Assembly: GCA_024224155.1 (NCBI GenBank)
Contig: JAAENP010000004.1
Span: 1-64,000, forward strand
Reading direction: 5' to 3'
DNA length: 64,000 nt
DNA from: a bacterium
Lineage (GTDB): Bacteria > Acidobacteriota > Thermoanaerobaculia > Multivoradales > JAHEKO01
Both the position numbers and the translations under genes were made by a program. The notes below the pieces were generated by a model, which did not search any database, was not told the origin of the DNA, and was given only the letters and a program-made list of their open reading frames with translations. Shown piece after piece: positions 61,656 through 64,000 of the stretch (within the stretch, counting starts at the first letter, position 1; the number at the start of each line of letters is the position of its first letter).

Positions 61656-62855
61656 ATGGCCTGGATCTCGCCGGAAGAAGCGTGGCGTTGGCTGGCCGAG
61701 GGGCTGGGCCCTCAGGCTCCCGAAACGGTGTCTCGTCGCCGAGCGGCCGGGCGGGTGCTGGCGGCTCCCGTCCGTGCGACCGTCGACCTGCCGCCCTGCG
61801 ACATGTCTGCGATGGACGGCTACGCCGTCTCCGAGCCGGTGACCGCAGGAAGCAGTCTGCCGGTTACCGCGACGATCGCAGCCGGGGACGGCCCCGGCCA
61901 CATTCTGACCGCCGGCTCAGCGGTCCGCATCATGACCGGAGCCCCGGTTCCCGCAGGCAGCGAGGCCGTCGTTCCGGTCGAGCAGACCGATGCCGGCGAA
62001 ACGACCGTGACCTTCTCGGCGGCCTCCCAAAGCGGCGCCCACATCCGCCAGCACGGCGAGGTCGTCCGTGCCGGCGACGAGATTCTCAGCACCGGCACAC
62101 CGGTGACGGCCACGGTTCTCGGTCTCCTCGCGGCCCATGGCACCGCGGAGATCGAAGTCTACGGCGTGCCCCGGGTCGCGACCTTGAGTACGGGCGACGA
62201 AATCCTACCGCCCGAGGAAGAACCGGGCCCCGGACAGCTTCGAGACACCCACGCGGATTTCCTGCTGGCCGCTGGCAGGACTCTGCATCTCGAGTTCCAG
62301 GCACTGGGGATCGCACGTGACAATGAGGCGGACCTCGCCCGACATATCGAGCAAGGTCTCGAACATGACGTGCTTCTGATCTCCGGGGGAGTGTCCAAAG
62401 GCATCTTCGATCTGGTCGAGGACGTCCTCGCCCGATATGGTTGCAGAACTCTCTTTGACGCCGTCGCGGTCCAACCGGGCAAGCCGCTGGTTGCCGCGCG
62501 CCACGAGAATGGATGGGTCTTCGGTCTTCCCGGGAATCCGGCTTCGGCCATCGTCTGCTTTCACCTCTTCGTACGGCCGTTCTTGCGCACGATGCTGGGA
62601 TTCGAAGACGGCTACTGGCACGGGGCGTTGCGGGCCCAGCTCGCGGCGCCGCTGCCCGGGGCCCGTAAGCGCGATCGCTTCGTGAGCGCCTCAGTACGGA
62701 CCGAGGACGGCCGCATCCTGGTCACGCCGCACTCGCCCCAAGGCTCCCACGACGTTATCGCCTACGGCCACGGCTCGGCGCTCGTGCGCATCACGGCCCA
62801 CTCCGAGCCGACCGCGCCCGGCGAGAGCTGCGAAGTTCTTCTCCTACCCGGCTGA
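61656..62855 (+). CDS. moeA: Molybdopterin molybdenumtransferase MoeA
   Basis: Inserts molybdate into adenylylated molybdopterin to give the active cofactor. The 399-residue protein has ATVDLPPCDMSAMDGYAV, GSAVRIMTGAPVPAGSEAVVPVEQ, the linker TPVTATVLGLLAAHG, a MoaB/Mog-like domain with VATLSTGDEILPPEEEPGPGQLRDTHADF and SGGVSKGIFDLVEDVL, and the FGLPGNPASAIVCFHLFVRPFL segment before the C-terminal domain. It stands alone on the plus strand, near xdhC. Confidence 0.96.
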   Translation: MAWISPEEAWRWLAEGLGPQAPETVSRRRAAGRVLAAPVRATVDLPPCDMSAMDGYAVSEPVTAGSSLPVTATIAAGDGPGHILTAGSAVRIMTGAPVPAGSEAVVPVEQTDAGETTVTFSAASQSGAHIRQHGEVVRAGDEILSTGTPVTATVLGLLAAHGTAEIEVYGVPRVATLSTGDEILPPEEEPGPGQLRDTHADFLLAAGRTLHLEFQALGIARDNEADLARHIEQGLEHDVLLISGGVSKGIFDLVEDVLARYGCRTLFDAVAVQPGKPLVAARHENGWVFGLPGNPASAIVCFHLFVRPFLRTMLGFEDGYWHGALRAQLAAPLPGARKRDRFVSASVRTEDGRILVTPHSPQGSHDVIAYGHGSALVRITAHSEPTAPGESCEVLLLPG

Positions 62856-62964
62856 TCCCGCCCGCCCCGCCCGGTCGCGCACGCAGCCGCCGACGCTACC
62901 GAGCTCGCGGCCATACCCAGATCGACCGCTACGAATCTGTTGATTCGGGAAACCACGTCCCGAG
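62856..62964. other. Intergenic lead-in to the tandem repeat
   Basis: A GC-rich stretch after the moeA stop with no frame in local codon style. I see nothing in it beyond short dispersed GATTCG motifs. Confidence 0.4.
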
Positions 62965-63124
62965 CCGATTCGACAGGTACTCGGCCCAGATAGTCGAATC
63001 GGTGATCCATGCCCCGCGACTCAATCGGCCCGTCCAGGGCATAGGCGAAGGCCGACTCCGCAGGTACCCGGCCCAGACAGTGGAATCGGTGATCCACGCC
63101 CCGCGGCTGAATGAGCGCCGCGTG
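62965..63124. repeat. Tandem structured repeat with covarying stems
   Basis: A 61-nt unit occurs twice at an 87-nt offset (62965-63025 and 63052-63112). In copy 1 a 10-bp stem pairs 62965-62974 with 62993-63002; the copy 2 equivalent pairs 63052-63061 with 63080-63089. One base pair is inverted between copies (G-C in one, C-G in the other), so the stem is kept. A second stem follows in each copy: 63009-63014 with 63037-63042, and 63095-63099 with 63120-63124, where a T-A becomes C-G. This indicates a folded RNA or DNA element rather than coding sequence. Confidence 0.6.
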
Positions 63125-63169
63125 CGCCTCGGAGGGAGCCTCTCCGTGCTCCCGAAGAGGCCGCACCGG

Positions 63170-63187
63170 CGCGACTCAATCGGCCCG
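63170..63187. repeat. Third partial copy of the repeat edge
   Basis: An 18-nt segment identical to 63017-63034 of copy 1 (the CGCGACTCAATCGGCCCG edge). It shows that the element extends past the two full copies toward the metallopeptidase gene end. Confidence 0.5.
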
Positions 63188-63222
63188 GTCGACACCGCCG
63201 AGCGGCGAGCCGAGACGTTTAT

Positions 63223-64000
63223 CTACTGAAACGTGTCGCAGGCCTGTGGGTCGCCGGTCTCGAGGCCGCGATAGAGCCAGCGCTGGCGCTGCTCCGAGGA
63301 ACCGTGAGTCCAGGACTCGGGCTGCACGTAGCCGTTGCTCTTTCTCTGAATCGAGTCATCCCCGATCGCGGCGGCGGCCCGCAAACCCTCCTCGAAGTCG
63401 CCCGGCTCGATCAGGTTGCGTTGGCGATTGGCGTGGTGGCCCCAGACTCCGGCCAGACAATCCGCCTGCAGCTCGAGCTTGACCGAGAGCTGGTTGCCCT
63501 GTTCCCGTGAGGTCCGCTGGCGGGCGCGCTGGACCTGGTCGCTTATGCCCATCTGGTTCTGAATGTGGTGACCGACCTCGTGGGCGATGACGTAGGCCTG
63601 GGCGAAATCCCCGGGCGCTCCGAATCGACGCTCGAGCTGATCGAAGAAGCTCAAGTCAAGATAGACCTTGCTGTCGGCGGGACAGTAGAAAGGTCCGACC
63701 GCCGCCGAGTTGAAACCACAGGCTGAACGTACCTGACCCGAGAACAAGACCATGGCCGGCTCCTGATACCCCGAACCGAGAAGCTGATTCCAGGTGTCTT
63801 CGGTGTCCGCGAGCACGACGGACGCAAACTCGCCCAACGTGTCCCGGGGACTCGCTCCAGGGCCGCCGGAAGTGGATCCGGGTGCCGGCATGCCCTGCCC
63901 GACCTGGGCGTCCTGGATCACCTCGATCAGCTGCTGCGGGTCGCGCCCGAACATCCAGGCGAGCAGTACGATCACGATCAGGCCGCCGCAGCCGATCGGT
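63223..64000 (-). CDS. Neutral zinc metallopeptidase (KPN_02809/YpfJ family), 5' truncated
   Basis: The frame is open to the window edge, so the N-terminus is missing. The visible 259 codons start inside the transmembrane helix (GLIVIVLLAWMFGRDPQQL) that these proteins have. The metallopeptidase domain contains the HExxH site in AYVIAHEVGHHIQNQMG and a downstream ELQADCLAG segment supplying the third ligand. CGFNSAAVGPFYCPADSKVYLDLSFF is typical of the family. It ends three codons after a final ACDTF. The physiological substrate is unknown. Confidence 0.93.
   Translation of the reverse strand, partial: PIGCGGLIVIVLLAWMFGRDPQQLIEVIQDAQVGQGMPAPGSTSGGPGASPRDTLGEFASVVLADTEDTWNQLLGSGYQEPAMVLFSGQVRSACGFNSAAVGPFYCPADSKVYLDLSFFDQLERRFGAPGDFAQAYVIAHEVGHHIQNQMGISDQVQRARQRTSREQGNQLSVKLELQADCLAGVWGHHANRQRNLIEPGDFEEGLRAAAAIGDDSIQRKSNGYVQPESWTHGSSEQRQRWLYRGLETGDPQACDTFQ

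Noticed and set aside
62929-63195. Minus-strand ORF with a repeated peptide (SRGAWITDST motif)
   Set aside because: The differences between copies change amino acids while keeping RNA/DNA stems paired, so selection on structure is the better reading.

Overview
The window is about 64 kb of GC-rich, gene-dense bacterial chromosome with no insertion sequence, prophage or CRISPR array. Its gene content suggests a Gram-negative, didermic organism: LolA, a PilQ secretin, lipoproteins with clear lipoboxes, and SecDF-YajC. DUF4388, roadblock/LC7, TPR and FYDLN-type zinc-ribbon proteins next to a split pil locus are typical of Acidobacteriota (Thermoanaerobaculia/Holophagae-like) and of the old delta-proteobacterial groups. 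The assignment to Acidobacteriota is inference, because there is no rRNA gene here.

Layout. (1) 75-1775: tRNA-Val(GAC) and a CorC/HlyC-type CBS membrane protein. (2) 1780-7884, minus: proS with a zinc-ribbon TPR protein, a bactofilin-like membrane protein, an ECF sigma/anti-sigma pair and a 52-residue membrane protein. (3) 7920-17431, minus: a tightly packed run starting at an extended -10 promoter. It encodes a TPR protein, a roadblock protein, AccB, AccC, ThiE, an NSS transporter with a 35-residue MetS-like subunit, shikimate kinase, a phosphoesterase, a HEAT-cyclophilin lipoprotein and a thioredoxin-like lipoprotein. (4) 17575-26983, minus: pilMNOPQ, continuing with short gaps into three lipoproteins, two of them built from Ig-like/PKD/IPT domains. 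(5) 27202-34832: rpmB (plus), then rel, secF, secD, yajC, tgt and lolA (minus). (6) 34833-38122, plus: a leader-like region with a 20-codon ORF and strong hairpins, a 54-residue FYDLN zinc ribbon, a DAACS symporter and an HD phosphohydrolase. (7) 38119-45796, minus: SRPBCC protein, epimerase, ABC exporter half, trmB, manC, SurA/DsbA-like protein, holB and tmk. (8) 45950-51380, plus: three-subunit transhydrogenase pntAA-pntAB-pntB, a glutamate-cysteine-ligase-like/CBS fusion and a lipoprotein. (9) 51381-53764: a structured non-coding tract ending in a 28-bp inverted repeat, then a second ABC exporter half. (10) 53963-59469, plus: pilT-pilC-pilS-pilR. (11) 59487-64000: XdhC, FmdB, DUF4388, moeA, a tandem structured repeat with compensatory base changes, and a truncated zinc metallopeptidase.

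Together the two pil loci supply the alignment complex, secretin, retraction motor, platform protein and the PilS/PilR regulators of a type IV pilus. The extension ATPase PilB and the pilins are not in the window. XdhC and MoeA point to molybdenum-enzyme maturation. The two ABC halves carry complementary degenerate and intact ATPase motifs, so they could form one heterodimer although they lie about 10 kb apart.

The observations most worth following up are the two non-coding structured elements (51780-51923 and 62965-63124), the lipoprotein extension of the pil operon, the Trp-punctuated acidic linker of PilQ, the ligase-CBS fusion and the 20-codon ORF with its hairpin.
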